From NCBI GenBank assembly GCA_007922195.1, contig ML682005.1, positions 34,060,167 to 34,124,166 on the forward strand: DNA of 64,000 bases, written 5' to 3'. Both the position numbers and the translations under genes were made by a program. Positions 35,049-47,364 of this stretch are shown here, in pieces (position 1 is the stretch's first letter; every line of letters starts with the position of its first letter). The DNA is from Podocnemis expansa (taxonomy: Eukaryota > Chordata > Testudines > Podocnemididae). The notes below the pieces were generated by a model. It did no database searches, was not told the origin of the DNA, and was given only the letters and a program-made list of their open reading frames with translations.

Positions 35049-36428
35049 GTCAACTTAACATCAGTACATGGAAAGGTAATAGAGAAAATCATTAAGAAAT
35101 CAAACTGCAAAAACTAGAAGATAATAAGCAACACTAACATTACTAGAAGATAACAACCAACATTAATAAGCATTAAGGAACAGCATGGATTTGTCAAAAG
35201 AATTCACCACAAACTAACCCAATAGCTTTCTTAGATGGAGTAATAAGCCTTGTGGATATGAGAAAAGCAGCAGATGTACTGTATCTTAACTTTAATAAGG
35301 CTTTTAATACTATCTCACATGACCTCATAAACAAGCTAGGGAAACACAAGCTATATGGCACTACTATATGGTGGGTGCATAACAGGTTAGAAAACTGTTC
35401 TGAGAGAGTAGTTATCAGTCACTTATAGTCAAGCTGGAAGGGTAGCATGTGGGGTCCCCGCAGGATCAGTTTGGATTCTGATTTTGTTTAATATCTTCAT
35501 TAAAGATTTAGAAAGTGACATATAGAGAGAACACGTATATGTTTTGCAGATGACACCAAACTAGGAGAGGATGCAAGTGCTTTGGAGGGTAGAATTAAAA
35601 ATTCAAAAGGATCTGGATAAACTAGAGAAATGACCTGAAGGACATAGAAGGAAATTCAATAAGGACAAATGTAAAATACACTACTTAAGAAGGAACCATG
35701 AGCTGCATGCCTACAAAATGGTTAATGATTGCCTAGGAAGGAGTAGTGTGGAATGGGATCTATGGCTCATAAAATATCAAAAACTAAATATGAGTCAGTG
35801 GGGTAACACCATTTCATAAAAAGCAAACATTGTTCTTGGATTTATTAGTAGTGTTGTAAGCCAGACCCAAAAATAATTCTGCTCTTCTTGGCACTGATTA
35901 GGCTCAACTAGAATAGTGTGTTCTGTTCTGGGTGTCAGATTTCAGGAAAGATGCGGACAACTTAGAGAAAGTAGAGAAGAGCAGCAAAAATAAATAATGG
36001 TCTAGAAAATGTGATCTATGAGGTAAGATTAAAAAAATAGGTTAGTTGAATATGGAAAAGAGGAGACTGAGAGGGGACATAATAACAGTTTTCACTCATA
36101 TAAAAAGTTGTTAGGAGGAGGAGGAGAGGAAAAAAAATGTTCTAATTTACCTCTGAGGATAGGAGAAGTTGCAATGGACTTAAATTGCAGAAAGTGCAGT
36201 TTAGTCTGGACCTTAGGAAAATCTTCCTAAGAGTCAAAATGGTTCGGAACTGGACTAAATTGCCTATGGAGATTGTAGAATCTTCATTATTGGAAACTTT
36301 TTAAGAGCAGGGTAGACAAAAACCTGTTAGGAATCATCTAGATATTAGTCCTGACATAAGTGCAAGTGACTCAATTATATGATCACCTAAGGTTGTTTGT
36401 AGTCCTACAATTTCACAGGTCTCTGATG
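35049..36428 (+). pseudogene. Old CR1 LINE, 5'-truncated, reverse transcriptase remnant
   Basis: About 1.4 kb of decayed CR1 in forward orientation. It starts at a segment encoding VNLTSVHGKVIE, which matches the conserved SLTS-PGK region of the RT. It then passes a FADDTKL-type catalytic motif (FADD codons at 35,543-35,554) and the thumb region. It ends in a tail near 36,428 (gtcctacaatttc). Many stops and frameshifts are present. Compared with the copy at 42.4 kb it is far more diverged, so it is older or from a different CR1 subfamily. Confidence 0.8.
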
Positions 36429-36874
36429 ACAATATTAGTGCTTTTTACTATTTCATTCTTCTAAGAAAAAATTATTTAGTGAAGATGAAAATCAGGAACT
36501 ACTTTCTAGATGATGAGATTGCTGGTTATCATGACTACTGTCATGAATAATCATATTTATTTTTTTTTAAGTAAGCATTCTGGTGGTGTACAGTTTTGTT
36601 GTGATGATGTAGTTTTCTGTACCAAAATACAAATTATATGTCTAAGAAATATTTTTTAAAAATTGGGGATATTTCTTTTTATACTTAATTCCCATCCATG
36701 GAGTTTTGTGGAGTTTTTTATGATGCATTTTCTTCTCCTTAATTTGAATGCTGTATAATACAGTGAATTTAATTTTATCTTTTTTTTTTTAGTTATTCAT
36801 TAATTTTCTTTCAAAAAGCTATTTTGAAATAAATTACATTAATGTCAGCATCTCTTTTAAAATTTCAACCAAGA
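36429..36874. other. AT-rich non-coding stretch
   Basis: No gene seen. A T-run lies near 36,780-36,791. Confidence 0.5.
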
Positions 36875-36985
36875 TAATAAAACAAATGAGAAGTCTTGTG
36901 GCACTTTTAAAGAATAACAAATTTATTTAGTGTATAAATTTTCATCAGAGGGATCCCACTTTATCAGATGCTTGAAAATGAGAAA
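36875..36985 (-). mobile_element. Penelope-like element 3' tail
   Basis: The reversed tail is seen as 'aagtcttgtggcac', 'acaaatttatttagtg', 'ttttcatcagagg' and 'cccactttatcagatgct'. It matches the tails at 970-1,168, 54.2 kb and 61.3 kb. No coding part adjoins. Confidence 0.65.
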
Positions 36986-37184
36986 AAAAAATCTTTGGAG
37001 AATTCCTTTTGGAAGCAGCACAAAAAAGACTTACAGAATCATTTGAGAGCTCAAAAAAAAAAAAAATGCCAGAGAATGAGCTCAATGTTTCATTTATTGA
37101 TAAGAAAATTCAGATGTGACTTGATTTCAGTGTTTAAGTAGTTTCATAGGGTGAAAAGTCCAGATAATAAAGGTATCTTTAAGC
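36986..37184. other. Short spacer
   Basis: Nothing recognised apart from an A-tract near 37,053. Confidence 0.4.
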
Positions 37185-39201
37185 TACGGGTGGGCAAGCT
37201 ACATCCCACAGGCCAGGTTTGGCCACTGACGGCCTGTGCTCTGGTCAGTGCTCCCTCTTTCTTTCCCCTACCCCAAGCTCCACAAGGCACTGTGCAAGAA
37301 GAGGAGAGCGGCAGGATACTCTGAAAGGCCCAGAGCCTTCTGTCACTCCTGCTGCTGGGGGTGGGGGCTGGTACCGGATCCTACCGCCAGGAACGGCCCC
37401 AGTGGCAGCCCCGGAGCCCAGCTAGGGCCACTCCCACTGCCACTGGTGACCCCGCATCCCCAGTTTGTGGGTCTCTGTCCCCCAGGTCCCTGGCAGGTTG
37501 TTGGTGGCTCTGTGTCCCTAGCTGGGACCTGCTCCTGCCGCTAGTGGCATACCTGGGTCACTGCCAGGTCCAGATCATGCCAGCAGCCTAGGTCACTTGC
37601 TGGGGCTCAATTCCATCACTGTTGGCAGCTCAAGGTCCCTGGTGGGTGGCAGATTGAACGTCCAGCTCCCTGACCAGAGCAAGATCATGCCACTGGCAGC
37701 ATCTCTGGGTCCCCAGCCATGGCCAGATCCTGCTGCCAGAGGTGGGTCCCAGTCCATGGTCAAGGGCCTGCTCCTGTTGCCACCAAAGGCTCAGGTCCCA
37801 GCCTGGGCTAGATTGCACTGCCGATGGTGTCCCCAGATCCCTGCTGGGGTCAGATCCCATCGGTAGTGGCTGCTCTCTGCCTCCCCACTGAGGCAGCAGC
37901 AGGCCCCAGCCAGGTCTCAAGCCTGCTGCAGCTCACTGCCCAGCATATATAGAAAAAAAGCCCAGGTGCATCACAACGCTCAAACCCCATGCACAAAAGG
38001 AGCTAACATGATAATATCCTCATGGGCAACTGGGTTAGTGGCTGGCCACTGGTGCAAGAGCCCTTCCACTCTGAGTACCTTGCTCTTTCTTCCTCAGAGA
38101 CCCTGAGTGCTTCAGTTCAGTGTACTAGAGCAGAGCATTTGAAAAGGCAGGAGGGGAAAGTGCATGTGGAGAGATTCTCTCAGCAGCAATATGGGAAATG
38201 AGGAAGGGGGAATTCCTAGGGCCAGGCAAGGGTGTGGGCTAATGGCTAGTCTGGATTACTTGGAATGGGCTGCCTAGGAGTGTGGAGGGTGCCCACAACA
38301 CTCCTGCCGCACCTGCACTGAGGCTGAAAGCTGCCTGCAGCCCTCAAGGAGTATGTGGGGAGGGCAAGACTGGGGGGCAGATCCCCTCCTCCATCCCCCT
38401 ACTAGAGCTGAACCTAGGGGACTGCACCCTAGGGCTTCCAAATTCTCTGACTTAGCTGGATGGATAATTCACAACACAGCATTGCACTGCACTGCAAGTG
38501 AGTGAGGGAGGATGGGGAGAAAGCCAAGGGGATTCCTAGGGCTTGAGAGTTGCAGGCTACAGGCTGGATGGAACCTACTGGGGTTGGAGCTGTTTGCTTC
38601 AAGTCTCCTGCTGCAGCTGAAAATGCTCAGTGAGTGAAACTAAAAAACCTGCCTCCAAACCTGAAGAAGTCAGCAAGGAAGGTCAGGGCTGGGGGCTGAA
38701 ATCCCACACCATCGCTAGCTCAGCTGTCTTGTTACTGTCTGTGGCATGACATGCAGTTGGAATGGCCACAGCTGACCTGCAGGGAAGAGAGATAACAGAG
38801 AAGCACCTCTGCACCTTCAACCAGGTTACACTGAAACACCTCCTGCCTTGCACCAGGAGAGGGAGGGAAGATGGCTTCAAGGCATGAGGGAGCACAAATG
38901 TGGACTTGGCCCCAGGCACCAGAAACCCTCACTACACTCTTGTCTTCCACCCCCTGGACAGCTCTCCAGTCACCTCCCCACACCAGGGCCAGCTCCTGGA
39001 TCTGGGAGGAGGAGGGAGAATGGTTAGAGTGCTGCCACTGAAACTAGGAGGGTGGGGCAATGCAGCTAAGCTGCACCCCTTTTTCCAGAGCAGGGAGGTT
39101 GGACACTCCCCCTCCACTCCTCCGCCCCCCCCCGACCTCTGTCCTGATGAGTGGCCATACATCACTTGTGGCCCTCATGCCAAAAATGTTGCCCAGCCCT
39201 G
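37185..39201. mobile_element. 2-kb GC-rich hAT-type element, non-autonomous
   Basis: The left end, TACGGGTGGGCAAGCTAC, and the right end in reverse, CAGGGCTGGGCAACAT, are versions of the hAT terminus CAGGGGTGGGCAAACT. Flanking 8-mers ctttaagc and atttaagt agree at six of eight positions. The interior is GC-rich. At 37.3-37.9 kb it is made of loose repeats of a unit such as 'ccagatcctgctgccag' alternating with 'ggtccc' segments, with a period of roughly 55-65 bases. Frames crossing it (up to 102 codons) do not look like a transposase, which in this superfamily is usually over 500 residues. Confidence 0.65.
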
Positions 39202-39261
39202 ATTTAAGTTAACTGACAAAGGCATAACAAGAACCAAATTAGAAATAAAAGTACCATCCCA

Positions 39262-39286
39262 TTTTTTTTTTTTTTTTTTTTTTTTT
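39262..39286. repeat. Poly-T tract, 25 T
   Basis: Uninterrupted run of 25 T. It may be the reversed A-tail of a retroposed sequence, but nothing recognisable adjoins. Confidence 0.85.
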
Positions 39287-40050
39287 AACAGTGAAGGTCA
39301 TTAGCAATTGAAACAAATTCCAGAAGGAAATGGACTGTTTACACCCTCTATCAGATCACGAATAAACAAAGGGAATGCTGAATTTAGCCTCAGGATGCAT
39401 AAAAATACTTTCTTCCAAGGATCCACTGCTGAGCCCTAAAGCGTTAGCTAGAAACAAAGTCCTTGAATATCCAGAGTCTCAAACATGCATGGTGGATTTA
39501 CAAAGGCTATTTACTCACTTTAGTGCAAACTGCAGTCATACATGTGTAACTCACTAGCATATCAGTAGAAGAGCAGATCCTTTTCAGTTTAGCATTTCCT
39601 TTTTTAATCTTTTCATAACTCTGTGACGTATAAACTGTTCTACAACATCTAATCAATAAGATAAATCTGTGTCATACAGAGAAGAAACAAATGACTGCCA
39701 GATGGTTTCCCTCAGTGGGGAACACACTTTGCATAATAACCCTTAGGCCTTCAAGCTGCCCTGACAACACATTCATAAGAGGAGCACTGACATGGGTATA
39801 AGGGCAGGTTGTTGCATCTGATACAAATAGATTCATACTTTTCTTTTTTTTAAATAAAAAGCTAAGCATAAGACAAAAATTCAGTCATAACAAGCCATAG
39901 CTCTAAAAACCATGAGCAAATTGTTTTTTCCTCCTTCATGCTTTTGAACCAATTGCCACTGGGAAAAAAAAAAAAATCACACCATGGTGAAACTATGTTA
40001 AAAATAAATAATCAAGAAAAACTCATGTTGTAATGAGGTACTTTGAATTT
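39287..40050. other. Non-coding stretch
   Basis: No gene or repeat recognised other than A-runs near 39,963-39,976. Confidence 0.5.
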
Positions 40051-40168
40051 CTTCTCATTACAACAGGTGATTTGACCTCATCTTCCTCTATATGGTGTTC
40101 CCCAGGGTTTGAAAGTTAACAGCTGCTTTGATTTACTTTTACAGTGTGACCTGATCCCATGAGTCTGC
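40051..40168 (+). mobile_element. Penelope-like element 3' fragment
   Basis: The sequence 'attacaacaggtgatttgac', then 'tgttccccagggtttgaa' and 'cagtgtgacctgatcccatg', matches the part just downstream of the PLE coding remnant at 53,995-54,110 (for example 'attataacaggtaatttgac'). The fragment lacks the distal tail. Confidence 0.65.
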
Positions 40169-42402
40169 AATACTTCAGTCACTGAGTCTTTCTAAATCAA
40201 ACTTGGTTCTGTTGATCTTTGGCCTAACACTTTTCCTTAATCACAGCCAAAAGTTTAGCAATATAAGGTCATGATCACTTCCAATATCAAAATCATGGAA
40301 TCTCTTTGTTTTAGCTCTGTTAATCTCAGAATTAAATTATTTTTACACTATGATTTAGTCAATCTGGCTGTGGTGCAGACCATCAGGTGTATGCCATCTT
40401 GATTGTCTGGATCTTTTATGTGCTCCTACTGTGTTTGCAAGAATCAAATTGGTATAACTGGCAAATTCCCAAAGTCTCAGTCTGCTCTCATTGGGTACCA
40501 CATTACAATTAGGGTCACAATAATCTTGCCAATTTGCCTATGTGTCAATACCCACTTTATCATTTGAATCTCCTTGTACATTAGCTGGACATAGGAACAC
40601 TAAATCTGTTTTTATTTATGCTTATGAGGGGTGCTAGATTTGCAGTATTGGATAATAGAGTCCTTTGCTTATCCATATAAAATAAACTTTAGCAGCGTAA
40701 GTTTCTTCACACCGTCAGGGTAACATATATTAACTCTAATCAGTTCTATTTTTAAGAAAATATGATGTGATGTGGAACTCTTAGTCTTGGTCAATATTCT
40801 TAACAATGTTGACAGTTGCAAGGCAAGAAGTGGGAGTCAACCACCATCTCATTTTACTAGGAACTTAAGAGTTTAATTAAAGTTGCTATTCCCCAGCAGC
40901 AATAACTACAATGAGATATGCTGACAACTGAAAAGATCTTGCATCTTCAAAAACCCTTTGAATTATCAGTAATCTACTAAGAGAATTTAACTGCATACAT
41001 ACCCAAAAGCTACTTTTTCTTTTCTTTAATCACATGACATTTAAACTGGCTTGATAACATGTACCAACCCAACTATCGAAGTGGCCAGGTGGGGGAAGAG
41101 AGAGAGAGAGAGAGAGAGCGCGCGTGTGTGTGTCTTATGCTACATAGAACTATAAACATGACTGAAGCCGAGCTACATTTTAATGTTTTCCACTCCTGTA
41201 CTAGCAATGATGTACCCATTACTCAAGTTTAACTGAAATCTGATACAGGATTTTCTTGTTTTTCACATATATAGTAGATCTGAACAGTTACTACTGAAGA
41301 AATTATAATTATCTAACCAAGTAATGTTTATATCTGATTGACTGAAGCCTATTATCATGGTCTTGAGTATGGGAGACTGAAATAACTTAATAGCACAGCA
41401 GAAGAGTATGGACTTGGGGAGCTCATCTCCAAAACATAATGAATAAAAAAAGAGCTCTAACAAAACAGGAAGTGAACAGCAAAGACCTGAGCTCAGAAAC
41501 TTAGCCCAGTATAATAAAGAGAAATTAACTATTTCCCATGCTTCAAATTGGTTGACAAGCTATACATGCTGGAGTAGATCTGTAAAGAGTTGACTTTAGC
41601 CTCATGATACAGCAAGATTATGTTGTGTGACAAATCTCACAATGATAGTTTTGGTTAAATTTGGGCCTAACCGTCAAATCAGAAGTAGAACACAAAAAAA
41701 TGTGAAGATCGCTACTCCTAGTAAAGAGTGGAATTGCATAATATTATATAGGAATCTTTAATCATAAGAGGAAATTAAATAAAAAAAATGCTCAGAGGAA
41801 AACCCCAGTGTAATCCAAGAGATAATCTAATTACAAAGAACAGTAAATCCTTAGAAACCCTCAAATGGGAAAATAAAAACCATCTAAAATGGATGCTGAC
41901 ATACCCTAGGTCCTCACTATGAAAGGAGAAAGTACTGAACCTGGCGAGGCAGAGGAAATGTCTTGCCATACTGTACAAAAGCTATTTTATATTTTACTCT
42001 TCTTATAGTTGGGAACCATTTTCCAGTCAAAATATTTTTACCACAAAAGGCAGTTTAGAGAACACAGACATGTTTTGGTGAACTTCCTAACAGAAAAAAT
42101 GGGGGAAGGTATTTCACACTTTTATTTCAACATGAAACATTTAGATTTTTTAATTTGAAAGTTTTTCATTTTCAACTTTTCTTCACTGCTATTAAATATT
42201 GAGATGTTCAAAGTCTAAAATGAGACATTTTGTTTGACCTAAAGTGATTTTTTGCATTCATAAAAGGTTAAAAATATGCTTCAGGTCAACATATATATCA
42301 TTTTTTTCAGAAACTGCTACTAAACCAAAATAAAATAAAACAAAACAGTAATTCAAACAGCTTTATTTGCATAGCATTTAAAAGGTGAAGAATCAATATG
42401 CA
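40169..42402. other. AT-rich non-coding stretch
   Basis: No gene supported over about 2.2 kb. It includes the (GA)n/(GT)n tract at 41,095. The 42.1-42.35 kb part has repeated 'aaacattt' and 'tttcattttcaac' motifs seen elsewhere in the window. Confidence 0.5.
41095..41133 (+). repeat. (AG)n(CG)n(TG)n microsatellite
   Basis: About eleven AG units run into CGCGCG and then TGTGTGTG. A compound dinucleotide repeat. Confidence 0.9.
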
Positions 42403-42651
42403 CTTGTACAGGTGGTGTTCTCCTCGATCCTTCCAGTCAAGGCTAGAGGCCTGAGGAGAGACAGATGCATCCTAGAGGTGAATGCCTGGCTGCGAAGATG
42501 GTGTGGTCAGGAGGGATTTGGCTTCCTTGACCATAGAGTACTGTTTCAAGGAGGAGGATTGATAGGCAGAGATGGCCTTCACCTGTCCAGGAAAGGGAAG
42601 AGCATATTTGGGCACACACTGGCTGACCTAGTGAGGAGGGCTTTAAACTAG
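42403..42651 (+). pseudogene. CR1 ORF1 C-terminal end, esterase-like
   Basis: The frame encodes VQVVFSSILPVKARG, an FGFLDH segment, and a terminal GRDGLHLSRKGK, ending LVRRALN and then stop. CR1 ORF1 is known to carry an SGNH/GDSL-type esterase domain in many subfamilies. The D-x-x-H pair in DGLH (Asp codon at 42,571-42,573) fits its last catalytic motif. The upstream part with the catalytic serine is absent because the element is truncated. The stop at 42,649-42,651 looks like the natural end of ORF1. Confidence 0.8.
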
Positions 42652-42929
42652 GTTCAAAGAGGGAAGGAGACCAAAGCCCACAGGTAAGTGAGAATATGGG
42701 AGATCTTGGGGGGAAGGGATGGAACTTGGGGGTTGCTGGGACTAACACCAGGAATAAAAGAGAAGGTAGTCGGAACATGGGGGGGGGAAATCAAATAATT
42801 GTCTTAAATGTTTCACTGAAGCCCCAATACGTGAGGAGAGTGGGGGAGGACAACTAGAAAAAAATGCAAGGAGGTATATGCAATAGAATTGAAAAATCAA
42901 AATGACAAAGTAGGGAAATCGGCCGGATA

Positions 42930-43620
42930 TCTTAGGTGCCTATACACTAATGCGAGGAGTCTGGGAAATAATCAAGAAGAATTGGTAGTACTACGCAGAC
43001 AAGGAACTATGATATCATTGGAATAACAGAGATGTGGTGGGATAGTCTGCATGACTGAAGCTCTGCCATGGATGGGTATAAACTGTTCAGGAAGGACAGG
43101 CAGGGAAGAAGAGGAGGAGGAGTAGCATTATATGTAAAAGAGCTCTTTGACTGCTCAGAGCTCCATTATGGAAGTGGAAGCATGCCAGTAGAAAGTCTGT
43201 GGGTTACATTGAGAGGGGAAAGCAACAAGGGGGATGTTGTGGTGGGTGTCTGCTATAGACCACCAGACCAGAAGCAGGAGGTGGATGAGGTGTTCTATGG
43301 ACAACTAGCGGAAGCTTCTAGATCACAGGCCCTGGTGCTCATGGGGGACTTCAATTACCCTGACATCTGTTGGGAGGCCAACACAGCAGTGCATGGACAA
43401 TCCAGGAAGTTTTTAGAGTGTTGGGGACACCTTTCTCGTACAAATGCTGGAGGAACCAACTTGGGGCCTTGCACCTCTTGACCTGCTGCTCACAAACAGG
43501 GAAGAGTTGATCAGGGACGTAGAGGTAAATGGCAAGCTAGGCATTAGTGACCATGACATGGCTGAGTTCGGGATGCTGATTAAAGGAAGGAAGGAAAGAA
43601 GCAAAAGCACAAACCCTGGA
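42930..43620 (+). pseudogene. CR1 ORF2 apurinic-like endonuclease domain, broken
   Basis: Starts near a segment encoding CLYTNARSLGNNQ, the usual beginning of the endonuclease. It continues with an ITEMWWDS-like segment in another frame, then [33 protein letters not shown] and [11 protein letters not shown] (GDFN codons 43,344-43,355). The catalytic SDH motif is at 43,546-43,554. At least two frameshifts are needed (near 43,000 and near 43,435). Known role of the family: nicking target DNA to prime reverse transcription. This copy is non-functional. Confidence 0.85.
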
Positions 43621-43779
43621 CTTCAAAATAGCAGATTTTGGCTCTTCAGGGAACTGATGGGCAGGATCCCTTGGGAAGCTCATCTGAAGGGGAAAGGAGT
43701 CCAAGAGAGTTGGTTATATTTTAAAAGAAACCCTGCTAAGGGCACAGGAAGTTACCATTCCAATTAGGAGAAAGAATAA

Positions 43780-45420
43780 AATGTGAGGCAGCCAGAATGG
43801 CTTAGCAGAGAACTCTGCTCTGAGCTTAAACCTAAAAAGGAAGCTTACAGGAAGTGGAAGCTTGGTCAGATGACCAAGGAGGCATATAAAGATATTGCTA
43901 GGGACTGCAGGCATAAAATCAGAAAGGCCAAAGGACAAATGGAGTTGCGGTTAGCGAGGAATGTAAGGGATAACAAGAAGGGGTTCTACAAGTATGTGAA
44001 CAACAAGAAGAAGATCAGGGATGGTGTAGGTCCCTTGCTGAACGGGGCAGGCATCCTTGTGACAGAGGATGAGGGAAAAGCTGAAGTGCTCAATGCTTTT
44101 TTTGTTTTTCAGTTTTCACAGGCAGGGTCAGCTCTCAGCCCACTACCATGGGTATGGCAGACTGGAGAGAAGAAAAGAGGCCCTTGGTGATGGAAGGTCA
44201 GGCTAGGGACTGCTTAAAGAAGATGGATGTGCACAAGTCCGGACAAACTGCATCCAAGGGTGCTAAGGGAATTGGCCGATGAGATAGCAGCACCGCTGGC
44301 CAGTATCTTTCAAAACTCGTGGAGAACGGGGGAGGTGCCAGAGGATTGGAAAAAAGCAAATATAGTACCTATTTTCAAGAAAGGGAAAAAGGAGGATCCA
44401 GGGAATTACAGACCAGTCAGCCTCACCTCAATCCCTGGAAAAATTATGGAGCAGGTTCTCAAAGAATCCATCCTCCAACACTGAGAGGAAAATAAAGTGA
44501 TCAGGAACAGTCAGCATGGATTTACCAAGGGTAAATCATGCCTGACCAATCTCATTTCCTTCTATGAGCAGATGACTGGTTTTCTGGATGCGGGAAGCAC
44601 CGTTGATGTGATATACCTTGATTCTAGCAAGGCTTTTGATACAGTTTCCCACAGCATTCTCATTTGCAAATTAAGGAAGTATGGGTTGGATAGGTGGACT
44701 ATAAGGTAGATAGAGAACTGGCTAGATCAACGGTTTCAGCATGTAGGAACCAATAGATCCATGTTTAGATGGCAACCAGTAACGAGTGGTGTGCCCAAGG
44801 GGTCAGTCCTGGGGCCGGTTCTGTTCAACATTTTCATCAATGATCTGGATGACGGAATAGACTGCACTCTCAGTAAGTTCGCAGATGACACCAAGCTGGG
44901 GGGACCAGTAGACATGTTGGAGGGCAAGGACAGGATTCAGGGAGACCTAGATAAATTGGAACAGTGGGCCAATAGAAGTCTTGTGAGGTTCAATTAGGAC
45001 AAGTGTATAATCCTGCACTTGGGACGGAAAAACCCCATACAGGCTGGGGAACATTCAGCTAAGTAGCAGCACTATGGAAAAGGACCTGGGGGTCATGGTG
45101 GATGGGAAGCTGGATATGAGTCAGCAGTGTGCTTTGCAGCCAAAAAGGCCAATGGCATACCGGGCTGCATCAAAAGAAGTGTTACCAGCAGATCAAGAGA
45201 TGTGATCATTCCCCTCTATTCTGCATTGGTGAGGCCACATCTAGAATACTGTGTTCAGTTTTGGGCTCCCCACTACAAAAAGGACAGGGACATGCTAGAG
45301 AGAGTCCAGCGGAGGGCAACCAAAATGATTAAAGGGCTGGAGCAAAAGCCCTATGAGGAAAGGCTGAAAGCATTAGGCTTATTTAGTCTGCAGAAGACAA
45401 GATTGAGGGAGATTTGATAG
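43780..45420 (+). pseudogene. CR1 ORF2 reverse transcriptase, broken
   Basis: The linker is recognisable: EWLSRELCSELKPKKEAYRKW, then KKGFYKYVNNKK and GPLLNGAG. The RT follows: HPRVLRELADEIAAP, GEVPEDWKKANIVPIFKKGK, DPGNYRPVSLTS and QHGFTKGKSCLTNL. Then come [32 protein letters not shown] and the catalytic FADDTKL (FADD codons 44,878-44,889). Distal parts include [15 protein letters not shown] and [12 protein letters not shown]. Inactivating changes are in-frame stops at 44,482 (TGA), 44,707 (TAG) and 44,995 (TAG), stops upstream near 43,765 and 43,777, a shift near 44,103 that reverses near 44,240, and a disrupted stretch at 44,998-45,126. Most of the RT core stays in one frame. Confidence 0.92.
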
Positions 45421-45748
45421 CAACCTTCAATTACTTGAAGGGATGCTCCAAGGAAGATGGAGCTCGAGTATTCTCAGTAGTAACGGAGGACAGAACGAGG
45501 AGCAATAGTCTCAAGTTACAGTTAGGGAGGTCGAGGCTGGATTTTAGAAAAAAAGTATTTTACTAGCCGAGTGGTGAAGCATTGGAATGAGCTGCCTAGG
45601 GAGGTGGTGGAGTCTCCATCTTTGGAGGTGTTTAAGGCCCGGCTGGACAAAACCACGACTGGGATGGTTTAGTGGGAGTGGTCCTGCCTCTGTCAGGCGG
45701 TTGGACTAGATGACCTGTGAAGTCCCTTCCAACCCTATGATTCTATGA

Positions 45749-46339
45749 AAAGTGCCAAAAATATTTTGAAAGCTGATACTGCAGTTTTAGAAGATTCAAA
45801 CCCATCATTTTAAAAACAGAGAATTTTGATGGTGAAACTCAAACGTACTCATGAAAATTAACTCACAATAATACGCATGTGCCACTTTAGAAATACAAAG
45901 CACTATTGACATATTAACTAACAAATCCTGATTAGTTCAGATATTTCACCATCCTCTGCTTTTACAAATGATATAATAAACCAGCAAGATCTCAACAAAG
46001 GTAATTATAGTAAATGTCTAAACTCGTGTCAACACAGAGGGGGATAAAGAGAACATTTTATCTTCATTTTAATTGATAGGTATAATCTGTAGTTTCAGTA
46101 CACAATAATTTAAAAAAAAAATCTCAAAGTTTGGGAGTTCATCTGAGTATTCATTTCAGAGACGATCATCCAGACATCTTGGGAGCTACAAAACTGTTAA
46201 AAATTCTCTCTCTCACACACACACACCTCATTATTAAAATTGTTATTATTTAAAATTGCCTAGGAAATAACTCATATGTTAGAGAACAGGATGAAATCTA
46301 ATGTGAGTGCAGAATATCCTACTCCTGCATTGTTTGCAG
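45749..46339. other. Non-coding stretch
   Basis: No gene. A (TC)n/(AC)n compound tract lies at about 46,205-46,228. Confidence 0.5.
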
Positions 46340-46440
46340 CTCTAACTTCTGCTCTGAAGTATCTGATATTGGCTGCTGCTGGATATAGACTAGTAGATTA
46401 GACCATCCTTGTGTGTATTCCAGCATGGTAATTCCTATTT
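46340..46440 (+). mobile_element. CR1-family 3' end fragment
   Basis: The sequence 'ctctgaagtatctgatattg', 'gctgctgctggatatagac' and 'gaccatccttgtgtgtattc', then 'cagcatggtaattcctat', is the forward CR1 3' end of the same type as at 31,290-31,512. It is short and diverged. Confidence 0.6.
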
Positions 46441-47069
46441 TTTATTATTCCTGAAGTTTGGCTTTATGGATGCAGCCAGAAGTTGGAAATGCAGCTGTGA
46501 CAAACAATGAAGAACTATCACAAGTGTTAAATTATCTGAAGTTTCTCATACCTCAGGGGGAAAAAAGTTTGGTTGTAATTTTAACCAGAATTAATATTGG
46601 AGTTTTAATCTAATGCAGCTCTTTGTTTCTTAGTACGAAGTCTACATTAAAAGCAAAAGAATGCAAGGTCAGTATCTAATTATGCTAGATTACTGGTCTT
46701 TTAAACATCAGTAAAAATGCTTGGTGGTGCCAACTGTGAAAGATTCATCACCTGGTTTAAAATGAAACATGTTTTTCTCCTCTGGGTCATGTCTTCCACT
46801 AAAGTCATAGTTTCCAGTGTAACCTGGCACTAAACAAAATGTCTGTCAGATATCATAAAGTGAGATCGCATCACCCGTGGGATTTCTCTCTGAGTTTTTA
46901 TTCATTATTTTCTGAAACTGTAAATCTATAATTTTCAGGTACTCTTGGAGAACTCTCATAAAAGGAAGCAGTTGTAATTTGTAAGTGTCAAGGGAAAAAT
47001 GAAGTATAATTCTTGAAGGAGGAAAAGAGTAGGGTATACCATGTATCATTCATTCAAAGAGTCTGAAAT

Positions 47070-47111
<42 letters not shown>

Positions 47112-47364
47112 TTTAACTTACTTTACTGATTTCTATGCCATCTATTGCCATATTGGCACTGCCTTACAATGATTAAATTGCAAACTAGAAATGACGTTTG
47201 AAAATTTGACATTTCAATAAAAAAATTAAGAAATATAAATATGTCTTGCACTGTGGCCTGCAGGTTGCTAGACTCAGGCTTTGGAAGACAACCAACAGCT
47301 TGTATGCAGTCACAGCTGTGCCACTCAAACTTTGAAAATCTCTCACAGGAATAGGTACTCAGCT
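46441..47364. other. Non-coding stretch
   Basis: No gene supported; contains the (AG)n tract at 47,070. Confidence 0.5.
47070..47108 (+). repeat. (AG)n microsatellite
   Basis: About 19 pure AG units. Confidence 0.95.

Larger units (their letters stand above)
42403..45748 (+). mobile_element. CR1 LINE, 5'-truncated, about 3.3 kb
   Basis: The element holds, in order, the C-terminal part of ORF1, an inter-ORF gap, the ORF2 endonuclease and reverse transcriptase, and a CR1 3' end. That end reads 'ggttggactagatgacctgt', then 'gaagtcccttccaaccc' and 'tatgattctatga'. The last matches the ATTCTATG-type CR1 terminus. A full CR1 is usually about 4.5 kb, so the first kilobase or so is missing, as expected from 5' truncation. 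The copy is broken by several frameshifts and stops and cannot encode working proteins. It is still the best-preserved retroelement in the window. No target duplication is identified, which is normal for CR1. Confidence 0.92.

Noticed and set aside
37219..37920. Frames of up to 102 codons in the GC-rich hAT element
   Set aside because: Low-complexity repeats generate them; there is no transposase signature such as a zinc-finger or dimerisation region.
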